Origin: an uncultured Bacteroidales bacterium
GTDB taxonomy: Bacteria > Bacteroidota > Bacteroidia > Bacteroidales > UBA3663
Assembly: GCA_905235375.1 (NCBI GenBank)
Contig: CAJOLH010000022.1
Location: 1-45,952 of the forward strand
DNA length: 45,952 bases
Reading direction: 5' to 3'
Below, in pieces: positions 35,645 to 42,810 of the stretch. Position numbers and translations under genes: made by a program. The notes beneath the pieces are model-generated. The model saw nothing but the letters and a program-made list of their open reading frames with translations. It made no database searches and had not been told where the DNA came from. How positions within the stretch are numbered: position 1 is the first letter of the stretch; each line of letters begins with the position of its first letter.

Positions 35645-36763
35645 ATGAAAAATATGATTCAAAAAGTTTTATTGTCAGCGATAGTGGTTATGCCACTGAT
35701 TTTTTCTTCGTGTGGTCCAAAATCTGTTTCCAGCGATAGTTCTGACGACGACTTCGCTTTGGGAGCCGACATCTCGTGGTACACCGAATATGAGAGTCGA
35801 GGCTACAAGTTCTATAACTTTGAGGGAAAGGAGGGCGACTGCAATCAGGTGATGAAGGATTGCGGGCTGAACGCCGTGCGTTTGCGTGTCTGGGTCGATC
35901 CTGCAGGCCGCCCTCGTCCGAAGTGGGCTGATGAGTTCAAGGAGTACAAAGCCGACAGCTGGTGCGACAAGAATGACCTGCTCGTCAAGTGTAAGCGTGC
36001 CAAGGAACTGGGTCTCGACATCATGGTCGATTTTCATTACAGCGACTGGTGGGCCGATCCCGGACATCAGCCTGTACCTCATGCTTGGGCCGATCATGGT
36101 GTGGAGCAGTTGTGCCAGGATGTGGCCGACCACACTATCGACGTTCTTACTTTGCTCAAGGATAACGGCATCGAACCCAAATGGGTGCAGATAGGCAATG
36201 AGACCAGCAACGGAATGATTTGGCCCGTTGGTCACGCTACGCCCGATTCGTGCGAGAACTATGCCAAGTTGTTCATTGCCGGCTATGAAGCTTTGAAGAA
36301 GGTTTTCCCGAATTCCATCGGTATCGTACATCTTGACAACGGCTGGAATCCTGCGCTCTACGATTGGAACCTCGGTGGCCTCAGGAAGTATGGTGCAAAA
36401 TGGGATATGATAGGCATGTCGCTCTATCCCTATTGGGCACATCAGAGCGACAGCACGCGTCAGGCCGACCCGACCATCAGCGATTGCATGGAGAATATCC
36501 GTCGGGTAGGGGAGATATATCAATGTCCGGTAATGATTACTGAGGTAGGATTCGAAGTTGATGAATCAAGACCCGAAGTACTGGCAGAAGGAAAGCGCCA
36601 GCTACTACGAGTCTTGCGTGAATCAAAATCTGAAACAAATGGTATCTGCCGTGGTGTGTTCTATTGGGAGCCCGAGTGCCGCCCGTCGCAATATCGGTTG
36701 GGCGCTTTCACCGAGGATGGTCATCCCACAATCATCATGGAGGCATTTTCAGAGATGCGGTAG
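35645..36763 (+). CDS. GH53 endo-beta-1,4-galactanase, lipoprotein
   Basis: A 372-residue GH53 (arabinogalactan endo-beta-1,4-galactanase) enzyme. A lipoprotein signal ends at FSSC (Cys near 23). The TIM barrel starts ALGADISWYTEYE, a typical GH53 beginning, and has the acid/base Glu186 in VQIGNETSNGMIWPVG and the nucleophile Glu300 in VMITEVGFEV. It cleaves the galactan side chains of pectin, at the outer-membrane surface or in the periplasm. It has a consensus promoter just upstream and no accompanying SusC/SusD genes. The stop overlaps the convergent gene at 36749 by 15 nt. Confidence 0.95.
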   Translation: MKNMIQKVLLSAIVVMPLIFSSCGPKSVSSDSSDDDFALGADISWYTEYESRGYKFYNFEGKEGDCNQVMKDCGLNAVRLRVWVDPAGRPRPKWADEFKEYKADSWCDKNDLLVKCKRAKELGLDIMVDFHYSDWWADPGHQPVPHAWADHGVEQLCQDVADHTIDVLTLLKDNGIEPKWVQIGNETSNGMIWPVGHATPDSCENYAKLFIAGYEALKKVFPNSIGIVHLDNGWNPALYDWNLGGLRKYGAKWDMIGMSLYPYWAHQSDSTRQADPTISDCMENIRRVGEIYQCPVMITEVGFEVDESRPEVLAEGKRQLLRVLRESKSETNGICRGVFYWEPECRPSQYRLGAFTEDGHPTIIMEAFSEMR

Positions 36764-37327
36764 GTCATCGTAGTCGAAGCCTAGTTCCTTGGCATATTTG
36801 TTGCGACGGTGGAGGGCGCTGCGCATTTTTTTGAACGCCTTGGGGAGATGTGGCGTCAGCTTGCGTTTCTCGATGTGGCACTCGCTGCCTTCGGTATGAA
36901 CCAGATGTTCGTGTTCGAGGTCGGTCATGGCGCGCAGTCCCTTCAGGCCGCGCACACCATGCAGACGTGCATCGTTGGCGTTGTAGCGCAGCTTGATCTC
37001 CATCTTCTTGTATGGAGCAAAGAACGTGTACTTTGCCGTGGTGTAGAGGTAAATGCTCTCCTCCGACTCCTGGTGGTTCACTTCCTTTCGGATCTCCCAG
37101 GGCTTGTCGAAGGTCTGGACATACTGTTCGAGTACAGCACCGGTGATGGCGTTGTAGCGTGTGATGGAGAACCCCTTCTCGCCGATGATGGCGAGGTAGC
37201 GAATCTGCCTGATGCGAAGCAGTGCTAAAATGGCTGGGAAAAGGTGGTTCTGCGAAGCATCCCAGAGATACCGGCTCTTCTCAGTTCCGATGGCTTCTGG
37301 GACTGTGTTGAATTTCAACTTACTCAT
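36749..37327 (-). CDS. Protein of unknown function, 192 residues
   Basis: A 192-residue cytoplasmic protein, rich in Lys/Arg/His, no signal peptide or membrane segment. It begins SKLKFNTVPEAIGTEKSRYLW and has a beta-rich middle (YLAIIGEKGFSITRYNA, KYTFFAPYKKMEIKLRYNA) and a helical, basic C-terminal third (AFKKMRSALHRRNKYAKEL). No family was recognised. Coding is supported by a full promoter and by length. The 3' end overlaps the GH53 gene by 15 nt in convergent orientation. A structured leader with a hairpin near the mRNA start precedes it. Confidence 0.7.
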   Translation of the reverse strand: MSKLKFNTVPEAIGTEKSRYLWDASQNHLFPAILALLRIRQIRYLAIIGEKGFSITRYNAITGAVLEQYVQTFDKPWEIRKEVNHQESEESIYLYTTAKYTFFAPYKKMEIKLRYNANDARLHGVRGLKGLRAMTDLEHEHLVHTEGSECHIEKRKLTPHLPKAFKKMRSALHRRNKYAKELGFDYDDLPHL

Positions 37328-37375
37328 AAGTCATACGTTTTTAGGGGTTAAACATCCTGTTTTATAGTCATGTTT

Positions 37376-37416
37376 GCAAGTCGTGGCGCATCAATGCGCA
37401 TTCGCCTTCTACTTGC
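37376..37416 (-). promoter_or_regulatory. Hairpin at the 5' end of the 36749-37327 transcript
   Basis: GCAAGT (37376-37381) pairs with ACTTGC (37411-37416), enclosing GCGCAT-CA-ATGCGC (37386-37399). The promoter at 37423-37454 would start the mRNA near 37417, so the structure would lie at its very 5' end, about 50 nt before the start codon. It may protect the mRNA or regulate it; this is inference. Confidence 0.5.
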
Positions 37417-37422
37417 AGGTTG

Positions 37423-37454
37423 CAAATATAATGTTTATTTGGATAAGATGCAAA
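37423..37454 (-). promoter_or_regulatory. Bacteroidetes-type promoter of the 192-residue protein gene
   Basis: On the minus strand TTTG (37454-37451), 20-bp spacer, TATATTTG (37430-37423): full consensus match. Leader of about 90 nt to the ATG at 37327. Confidence 0.85.
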
Positions 37455-38050
37455 TTTTTAGCAAAGAAAATGAATAATTTTTTTATTTTTTATCGAAATT
37501 TCTGCATTTTTGCAGCAAAACGACATATTATTTCGCGTCAATCCTCAGTTTTTTTTCATAACACGAATTATCATGAATTCACATGAATTATTTGTGTTAT
37601 GTCATATCGCGTCAATGGTCGCTGCGCTCAAAATTAACAAAAAATTGAATCAAAAAATTATAAGAAAAACGGGTAGTTTACCATCTCTTTAGTTTTCGGC
37701 CATCCCTTTTTGATAATTTTCATAATAATTTTCCTATAATTTTGAGGGAAGCGACCCCAAACATTTTCGATCACGGAATACACGAAAGACACGGAATGTT
37801 GTTCGTCCAAGGGAGACCAGTGGACTGCGCTGCACTGTCCACTGGAGCGGAATACACGGAGGTCTGTCCGTTTTCTGTCTCTAAGGACTATATTTCGCGT
37901 CATGCATCAGTGGGTTCCGTCCTGAGTGCGACGCAGAAACGCGCTCAGGCCTCCATTGGGACTCGCTAATTTTCAGTGTCCTCGGTGTCATCCGTGTTCG
38001 ATAAATAAAGATTTTGAGGTATCGCTAATGAAAATTCGCGATAGTTCGTG
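37455..38050. other. 600-bp gene-free region with repeats
   Basis: An AT-rich intergenic region between the promoter at 37423-37454 and the DUF418 gene. It holds a palindromic repeat at 37558-37615, an inverted repeat CCAGTGGAC (37817-37825) / GTCCACTGG (37837-37845), three copies of a phrase like TCGCGTCA (near 37533, 37608 and 37893), and CACGGA-rich phrases (CGGAATACACG near 37775 and 37848, then CATCCGTGTTCG near 37990). Open frames here (37742-37969 plus, 37658-37903 minus) have no coding character. It looks like accumulated repeat debris. Confidence 0.55.
37558..37615. repeat. Dispersed palindromic repeat, copy 1
   Basis: ATAACAC (37558-37564) and GTGTTAT (37594-37600) form the ends of an imperfect palindrome through CACGAATTATCATGAATT, followed by GTCATATCGCGTCAA. 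The same order of phrases recurs at 39256-39314. Confidence 0.7.
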
Positions 38051-39184
38051 TTAAGTCATTTTATCGCTGCCCAACCACGTAAGTTTTCGCCAAAGTCCTT
38101 CCAACGGGCCACGGGAATGATTGCTGAACCAATAGCGGGCAAAACAATACTGACAAATAACCATGGCAGCACCCACCATTACGGCATAGGTGACGCCCAA
38201 CCATCGATAGCAAGCCAGACCGTAGCCATAGAAGATGGCACAGCCTATGATCGATTGCAGCAGATAGTTGGTGAGGCTCATGCGTCCAAAGATGCAAAGG
38301 TGATGCAGCACCTTGCGAACACCATCGAAAGCATACCAGGCTGAAACTACGGATGAGACAATCATAATCAGGACAAGGAGATTGTAGATCGGATTCAACC
38401 ATGAGGCAATCGTGCTAAAATCTACAATGCTCAGTACGATGACAACCAATGCCGATCCAAGCAATAGTCTGTGCCATACTTGCAAGTTACGACCTTCGTT
38501 GTAAAACAAACGCTGTCTCCCCAACTGCATTCCTAAGATAAAGAGGCAGAGTAGCTGGGTGAGTCTTCCACTGAACACATTGAATCGCAGGTTCAATTCG
38601 AATCCGCATTGCAGATTATTGACGACATTCTCCCAGAAAGTCCCCGTCTCGTGCAAGGCTATGGTTTGGCCATACAGTTCCCAAAGACGGGTGTGGTCGA
38701 TGGTTGTTCCTGTCAGTAGGCAGAACAATTCCACGGGCTGGATGGCCAACAGGGCGATGATGCACCAGACTGCCTTCGAAGGCAGATAACTGATGGGTAT
38801 CAGCAACAGGCCATAGCAAGCATAAAGCATCAGAATATCCCCGTCGTAGATAGCCACATTGATAAGTCCGAAGCCAAACAACAGGCACATTCGCCAGGCA
38901 AACCTTCCTGAAAAGTTATGGCCTTTCTGCTGCTGGTTGTCGTTCATGATGAAGAAACTCAGGCCAAAGAGCATCGCAAAGACTCCATACATCTTTCCGC
39001 TCAGCAGCCAAGCCAGCACATCGGCCACCATCTTGTCGCAGGGTAGTGTGTGCACTATTGGCTCTTGGGTAAAAACATCGAAATGCTCTACCGAGTGATA
39101 CAGGATGATGCCAGCCACGGCGATGCCTCGCAAGGCATCAGCCACATCGATTCGGGTGTTGGGGATATTACGGGTTTTATACAT
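38051..39184 (-). CDS. DUF418 (YeiB-family) membrane protein
   Basis: A 377-residue integral membrane protein from MYKTRNIPNTRIDVADALRG; a TTG 10 codons upstream is less likely. It has about 8-10 hydrophobic segments; RIDVADALRGIAVAGIILYH (residues about 11-30) is the typical DUF418 beginning, and the C-terminal half has the DUF418 signature around GRMSLTNYLLQS. The function of the family is unknown; some members have been suggested as transporters. The gene lies between two copies of a palindromic repeat. Confidence 0.92.
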   Translation of the reverse strand: MYKTRNIPNTRIDVADALRGIAVAGIILYHSVEHFDVFTQEPIVHTLPCDKMVADVLAWLLSGKMYGVFAMLFGLSFFIMNDNQQQKGHNFSGRFAWRMCLLFGFGLINVAIYDGDILMLYACYGLLLIPISYLPSKAVWCIIALLAIQPVELFCLLTGTTIDHTRLWELYGQTIALHETGTFWENVVNNLQCGFELNLRFNVFSGRLTQLLCLFILGMQLGRQRLFYNEGRNLQVWHRLLLGSALVVIVLSIVDFSTIASWLNPIYNLLVLIMIVSSVVSAWYAFDGVRKVLHHLCIFGRMSLTNYLLQSIIGCAIFYGYGLACYRWLGVTYAVMVGAAMVICQYCFARYWFSNHSRGPLEGLWRKLTWLGSDKMT

Positions 39185-39255
39185 TCTTCTCGCTAATATT
39201 TTGGTTCGAATCAATGTAAGTATGTAACAAAAATTAAATTATTTGCGTCTTTTTT

Positions 39256-39335
39256 CTTAACACGAATTATCATGAATATTCATAAATTATTTTTGTAACG
39301 TCATATCGCGTCAAGCCTCAGTGTCCTAAGTGCGA
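39256..39335. repeat. Dispersed palindromic repeat, copy 2
   Basis: Contains TTAACACGAATTATCATGAAT (key part CACGAATTATCATGAAT, 39261-39277), AATTATTTTTGTAAC and GTCATATCGCGTCAA (39300-39314), followed by CCTCAGTGTCC, in the same order as at 37558-37615. It ends about 10 bp from the stop codon of the next gene. Confidence 0.7.
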
Positions 39336-39344
39336 CCACTCAAA

Positions 39345-40466
39345 TTACCAGCCTTGCGTCGGCTGGGGCTCGATAATCAGTTCGCCGCCCGTATGACTGA
39401 TGGGGGTGTGGTCGGTGTCGAGCCCTTCTTGGTGAGGTCCGGCATTGGAGCGTGCCGTGACGCTGCCACCCGTCTGGTAGTAGGTGGGCTGTCCGGCCAA
39501 CTCCTTGGCTCGCTGTGGGTCGTAATTCTTGGGTATGGAGGTGGCCCAGGGCTTAAGTAGGCCGCTGTTGATGTCAATGCCGTCGTTGTGGGAACTCACC
39601 GCATTGACGATACCGCCATTCACGGTCATGGTCATCAGGGCGTTGATGGCATCGTCGTAGGCTTCCACGGTCAGCGTGCCGCCGTTGATGATGATGTCCC
39701 TTTTCGATTCCATGCCTTCTGCGCCCGGTGTGCAGGTCGATAGTGTGATGGTTCCCCCTTCGATGAGGATGGTGCCTTGTGCCTTGATGGCCTTGGCTGT
39801 GCCCGAGAAGTCGTAGCGTTCGAAGCCAGGGGGAGGAGGGGGGAGAGGAGTTTGAGAGGTTTGAGGAAGACCAGGACCTTTGCCTAACCAAACGGATTGG
39901 GGAAGCACTTGAATGTGCTCGGGTTGTCCGCTCGTAGTGATGGTGATGGTCGGGTCGTCCTTGATCTTGAGGTTTCCTTCGATGTTGATGCCCTTGTGTC
40001 CTGTTCCTTGTGCGACGATGGTGAGTGAGCCGTCGCCGCCGATGGTGAGGTCTCCCGTGGCTTCGATGCCTGCGTCGCCGAGACGGTTTTCGGTGTCGTC
40101 GGCAAGGTTTATTAGGGTATGGTTGCTGCCTTTGAACACCATTGCCGCGTCGGTGGGGTTCAGCAACGTCAGCCCTTCGAGCAGGACGAACGTTCTTTTC
40201 GCTGCCGTGAGTTCGAACTGCCCGTTCGCACATTCTCCGCTGAGGTGAATCTTCAGACTCTTGCCCACGGTCTCACCTGCGGTCATGGTGAGCCTGCCGC
40301 CGTTGATCTGCCATTTCAGGCCTGCCGAGCCCTCGCCTCGGATGATGACACGCTCGCCTTGCCATTCCACATAGATGTGTTCCGTCACCTTGAAGCGCGA
40401 CGAGAACATGAGGATGGCTGCGATGAGCGCGGCTATGACTGCCAGTGCGGCTATGGCTCGTTTCAT
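39345..40466 (-). CDS. Cthe_2159-like carbohydrate-binding beta-helix protein
   Basis: A 373-residue protein with an N-terminal membrane anchor or signal (MKRAIAALAVIAALIAAILM). The rest is made of short repeated strands rich in Gly/Asn/Asp (GGDGSLTIVAQGTGHKGIN, INGGTLTVEAYDDAINA, DGIDINSGLL), as in the right-handed beta-helix of Clostridium thermocellum Cthe_2159 (pectin/cellulose-binding). A Pro-rich linker (about 200-215, TPLPPPPPG) coincides with a short 9-bp repeat tract (39847-39866) like that in tilS. It has its own promoter. It may bind plant-wall pectin or a surface glycan; function is inference. Confidence 0.8.
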   Translation of the reverse strand: MKRAIAALAVIAALIAAILMFSSRFKVTEHIYVEWQGERVIIRGEGSAGLKWQINGGRLTMTAGETVGKSLKIHLSGECANGQFELTAAKRTFVLLEGLTLLNPTDAAMVFKGSNHTLINLADDTENRLGDAGIEATGDLTIGGDGSLTIVAQGTGHKGINIEGNLKIKDDPTITITTSGQPEHIQVLPQSVWLGKGPGLPQTSQTPLPPPPPGFERYDFSGTAKAIKAQGTILIEGGTITLSTCTPGAEGMESKRDIIINGGTLTVEAYDDAINALMTMTVNGGIVNAVSSHNDGIDINSGLLKPWATSIPKNYDPQRAKELAGQPTYYQTGGSVTARSNAGPHQEGLDTDHTPISHTGGELIIEPQPTQGW

Positions 40467-40493
40467 TGTGAGGTCGTGGGGTTATTTGGGGTG

Positions 40494-40525
40494 CAAAGAT
40501 ATAAAAGAATAATTAATCTGCCAAA
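40494..40525 (-). promoter_or_regulatory. Bacteroidetes-type promoter of the beta-helix gene
   Basis: On the minus strand TTTG (40525-40522), 20-bp spacer, TATCTTTG (40501-40494): full match, leader about 22 nt. The 84-bp repeat array ends 78 bp upstream of it. Confidence 0.88.
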
Positions 40526-40602
40526 TATTTGCTGCAGTTTTTCAGTTATGCAGAGATTTTCGTCCTTGTAATCCTTCAATAATTCATAATTTATCGAAGC
40601 AT

Positions 40603-41098
40603 GACCAATCTTGGCCAGCATTGGTCATTCTTCTGCGGGATAAAGCACTCTGACGGGCGACAGAGTGCTTGCTCCGCTCGGCGCATACCCAGTTTCGGCC
40701 AAAAATGGTCATGCTTCTGCGGGAGGGAGTACTCTGACGGGCGACAGAGTGCTTGTTCCGCTTGTCGCATACCCAATCCTGGCCAAAAATGGTTATTCTT
40801 CGGTTGGATCTGACGGCCGACAGAGTGCTTGCTCCGCTTGTCGCATACCCAATCCTGGCAAAAAATGGTCATTCTTCTGCGGGAAAGAGCACTCTGACGG
40901 GCGACAGAATGCTTGCTCCGCTCGTCGCATACCTAATTTGGGCAAAAAAGGGTTATGCTTCGATTGGAAATAACACTCTGACGGCCGACAGAGTGCTTTC
41001 TCCGCTCGTCGCATACCCAATCTTGGCCAAAAAAGGTCATACTTCTGCGGGATAAAGCACGCTGACGACCGTCGGAATGCTTGCTTCAACCGTCATTC
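40603..41098. repeat. Six-copy 84-bp tandem repeat array with internal hairpins
   Basis: Units start at 40603, 40687, 40771, 40847, 40931 and 41015; the period is 84 bp except 76 bp for the third unit (8-bp deletion). A unit begins ACCCAATCCTGGCCAAAAAT and ends CTCCGCTCGTCGCAT. Each has an inverted repeat AGCACTCTG-ACGGGCGA-CAGAGTGCT (9-bp stem, 8-nt loop; best in units 1 and 4, wobble in unit 2, broken in units 3 and 6), and a smaller one GGCCA-AAAA-TGGTC; unit 1 has GACCAAT/ATTGGTC instead. Units differ at several positions, so the array is old or under selection. It is not a CRISPR: there are no unique spacers. It lies between the promoter of the beta-helix gene and the 3' end of tilS. Confidence 0.92.
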
Positions 41099-41225
41099 CA
41101 GTCAATAATCATGCAATTATTATAAAAAAGGTTTGATTTCTCACTTTCCCATACCATGGCTTGGATATTATCTTTATTAATAACTAACAATTAACAATTG
41201 TCGGCTCGAACAGAATTCTACCAGA
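41099..41225. other. AT-rich spacer between the array and the tilS 3' end
   Basis: This stretch contains A/T-rich sequence and a CAATTAACAATTG-like repeat near 41190. No gene, promoter consensus or terminator is supported. Confidence 0.4.
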
Positions 41226-41282
41226 CGAAAGTATCGTCCCTTTTACTCCCCTTTTACTCCTCTTTTGCTCCCGAAAGTAACT
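41226..41282 (-). repeat. Dispersed element copy at the tilS 3' end
   Basis: Read on the minus strand it gives TTACTTTCGGGAGCAAAAG, then GAGGAGTAAAAG, GGGAGTAAAAGGGACGATAC and TTTCG: the same centre as in the element at 29046-29110. The tilS stop codon is the TAA of GAGGAGTAA, so the last codons of the gene are repeat-derived. Confidence 0.85.
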
Positions 41283-42684
41283 GAATTCTAACGATTCTTC
41301 TCGTCTCAGGGGTGACCTTGTGACGATCGCTGATGTGCAGGCCGATTGCCCAGACGATGTCGCCTGTGGCATCGCAGAGCAGCCAGGTTGTGGCTTTCTG
41401 CATTGGGGTGTAGTGGGCATCGGTGAAGAGGTCGGAGAGGAGGCGCGTCCGTCCCTTCATCCCCAACGGAGCTATGCGGTCGCCTTCCTTCCAGCGGCGC
41501 AACGTGAGGGGCTGGATAAGAGTGTCGGCATCGAATGTGTTTTCGAATGGCGATGATGGATGCGGCACCCGCATCATCGGGGCATCGAGTGTCTTCTCTT
41601 CGAATGAGAGCTGGGGGCGATGATTGTCTAATTCCTGCTCGTCGAAAGGCATCGTATAGAGCAGTTTGGGTGTGCGAATGACCTGGGTGTGCGACGGGAT
41701 GGTGTGCTTTGCCGTCCATTCGTGCAGATAGTCTTCCAGATGCTCCGGGAACTGTCGTGCAGCCTCGGCGATGTTCAGCTCGTCCCATTCGAGACCCCAT
41801 TGGCTGTGATGTTCGGTCAGTGCGTCGAAGAGCCCTAAGTAGCGATTCGCAAACCATTCGGAACCCTGCAGATGCTCCATCGTTCGGGCGATGCCTTGTC
41901 GCGTTTGGGGAACCATCTGTTCCATCAAGGGGAGGAGTTGGTTGCGGATTTGATTGCGCAACGTGTCGTTCTCGGCATTGGTGCTGTCGATGATGTAGCT
42001 GAGGTCATTGTCGCCCAAATAATCAACGATGTCCTGGCGACTGAGGCAGAGGAGGGGACGGACGACGTATTTCTCCTCGTTCCTTGCCACGATGCCCGTC
42101 AGCCCGTGGATGCCTGTGCCCCGCATCAGGTTCATGAGCATGGTCTCGATGCTGTCGTCCTGATGATGACCGAGTGCCACGTATGTGGGGTTTGAAAGGT
42201 TTGAAAGGTTTGAAAGGTTCGAAAGGTTCGAGGGGTTTGAGGGGGTTGTGGGGTTCGAAAGGCTCTGCCACCAGTTGTAGCGAAGTTCGCGTGCAGCCAT
42301 TTCGACCGAAAGATGATGTTCCTCCATGTAGGCAAAGGTGTCGAACTCGCGCACCTGCAAGGGAATGCCGAGCGAGGCACAGAGCGCTTCGCAAAACTGC
42401 TGGTCGCGGTCGGACTCCGCCCCACGCAGGTGGAAGTTGCAATGCAAAGCGTGGCACTCGTAGCCGAGGGTGTGCAAGATGTGCAGCAAGGCTACCGAGT
42501 CGGGACCTCCGCTCAGTCCTACATACACAAATGGGTTACAGGAGGTCTCGGACCCAGTGCACATTTGTCCCTTATCGTCCCTTAAAATCCCTTCCTTTCC
42601 CTTCTTATCCCTAAGAAGAAATAGCTCGTTTCGGGCGATGAATTCCGCGACACGCTGCAGGATATGTTGGCTCTTTTGGCTCAT
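41254..42684 (-). CDS. tilS: tRNA(Ile)-lysidine synthase with repeat-derived insertions
   Basis: A 476-residue N-type ATP pyrophosphatase that modifies C34 of tRNA-Ile(CAU) to lysidine, an essential step for AUA decoding. The PP-loop is GLSGGPDSVALL (residues about 56-67), followed by the family segments CNFHLRGAESDRD and VALGHHQDDSIETMLMNLMRG; the C-terminal TilS_C domain follows. Two stretches look foreign: residues 24-42 (Lys/Gly/Asp-rich, encoded by 42561-42615) and a Leu-Ser-Asn tract at 142-165 (encoded by 9-bp repeats 42189-42260). The final eight residues and the stop come from a third repeat copy. All insertions are in frame, and both internal ones fall outside the catalytic motifs. 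Confidence 0.94.
   Translation of the reverse strand: MSQKSQHILQRVAEFIARNELFLLRDKKGKEGILRDDKGQMCTGSETSCNPFVYVGLSGGPDSVALLHILHTLGYECHALHCNFHLRGAESDRDQQFCEALCASLGIPLQVREFDTFAYMEEHHLSVEMAARELRYNWWQSLSNPTTPSNPSNLSNLSNLSNLSNPTYVALGHHQDDSIETMLMNLMRGTGIHGLTGIVARNEEKYVVRPLLCLSRQDIVDYLGDNDLSYIIDSTNAENDTLRNQIRNQLLPLMEQMVPQTRQGIARTMEHLQGSEWFANRYLGLFDALTEHHSQWGLEWDELNIAEAARQFPEHLEDYLHEWTAKHTIPSHTQVIRTPKLLYTMPFDEQELDNHRPQLSFEEKTLDAPMMRVPHPSSPFENTFDADTLIQPLTLRRWKEGDRIAPLGMKGRTRLLSDLFTDAHYTPMQKATTWLLCDATGDIVWAIGLHISDRHKVTPETRRIVRIQLLSGAKEE
42189..42260 (-). repeat. In-frame 9-bp tandem repeat in tilS, 8 units
   Basis: On the plus strand: GGTTTGAAA three times, GGTTCGAAA, GGTTCGAGG, GGTTTGAGG, GGGTTGTGG, GGTTCGAAA. 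It encodes a repeated Leu-Ser-Asn/Pro tract in TilS (residues 142-165), between a helix and the strand that leads into VALGHHQDD. Being a multiple of 3, it can expand without a frameshift. Related 9-bp units occur at 39847-39866 and 43835-43964. Confidence 0.9.
42561..42615 (-). repeat. Dispersed element arm inside tilS
   Basis: On the plus strand it starts ACATTTGTCC, then 10-bp units (TTGTCCCTTA, TCGTCCCTTA, AAATCCCTTC, CTTTCCCTTC, TTATCCCTAA), like the right arm at 29124-29175. It encodes TilS residues 24-42 in frame. Confidence 0.75.
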
Positions 42685-42713
42685 GATGTTTGCGATTCGT
42701 TGATTTTTCGCTG

Positions 42714-42721
42714 CAAAAATA
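42714..42721 (-). promoter_or_regulatory. Candidate -7 box of tilS
   Basis: The minus strand reads TATTTTTG, matching TAnnTTTG, 30 bp before the ATG at 42684. No good TTTG is found at the proper distance. Confidence 0.4.
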
Positions 42722-42763
42722 CAAAAAATATCGTGAAAATTTCACTAATTGGAAAAAATTAAC

Positions 42764-42771
42764 TATCTTTG
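42764..42771 (+). promoter_or_regulatory. Candidate -7 box of pheS
   Basis: TATCTTTG matches the consensus, 40 bp before the pheS ATG; the -33 position (42740-42743) reads TTTC, one mismatch. It excludes in-frame starts upstream of 42811. Confidence 0.6.
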
Positions 42772-42810
42772 CCGCGCATTTTTCACGAAAAAAATAAAAA
42801 AACTGCATAT

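Noticed and set aside
37658..37969. Two short ORFs in the gene-free region
   Set aside because: Sequence is repeat-rich and AT-rich; translations have no domain or plausible composition.
40591..41089. Several overlapping ORFs on both strands inside the 84-bp array
   Set aside because: They arise because 84 is a multiple of 3; all frames repeat, and the 76-bp unit breaks them. There is no start signal or conserved domain.
40603..41098. Possible CRISPR array
   Set aside because: Units are 84 bp and similar over their full length; there are no unique spacers and no cas genes nearby.
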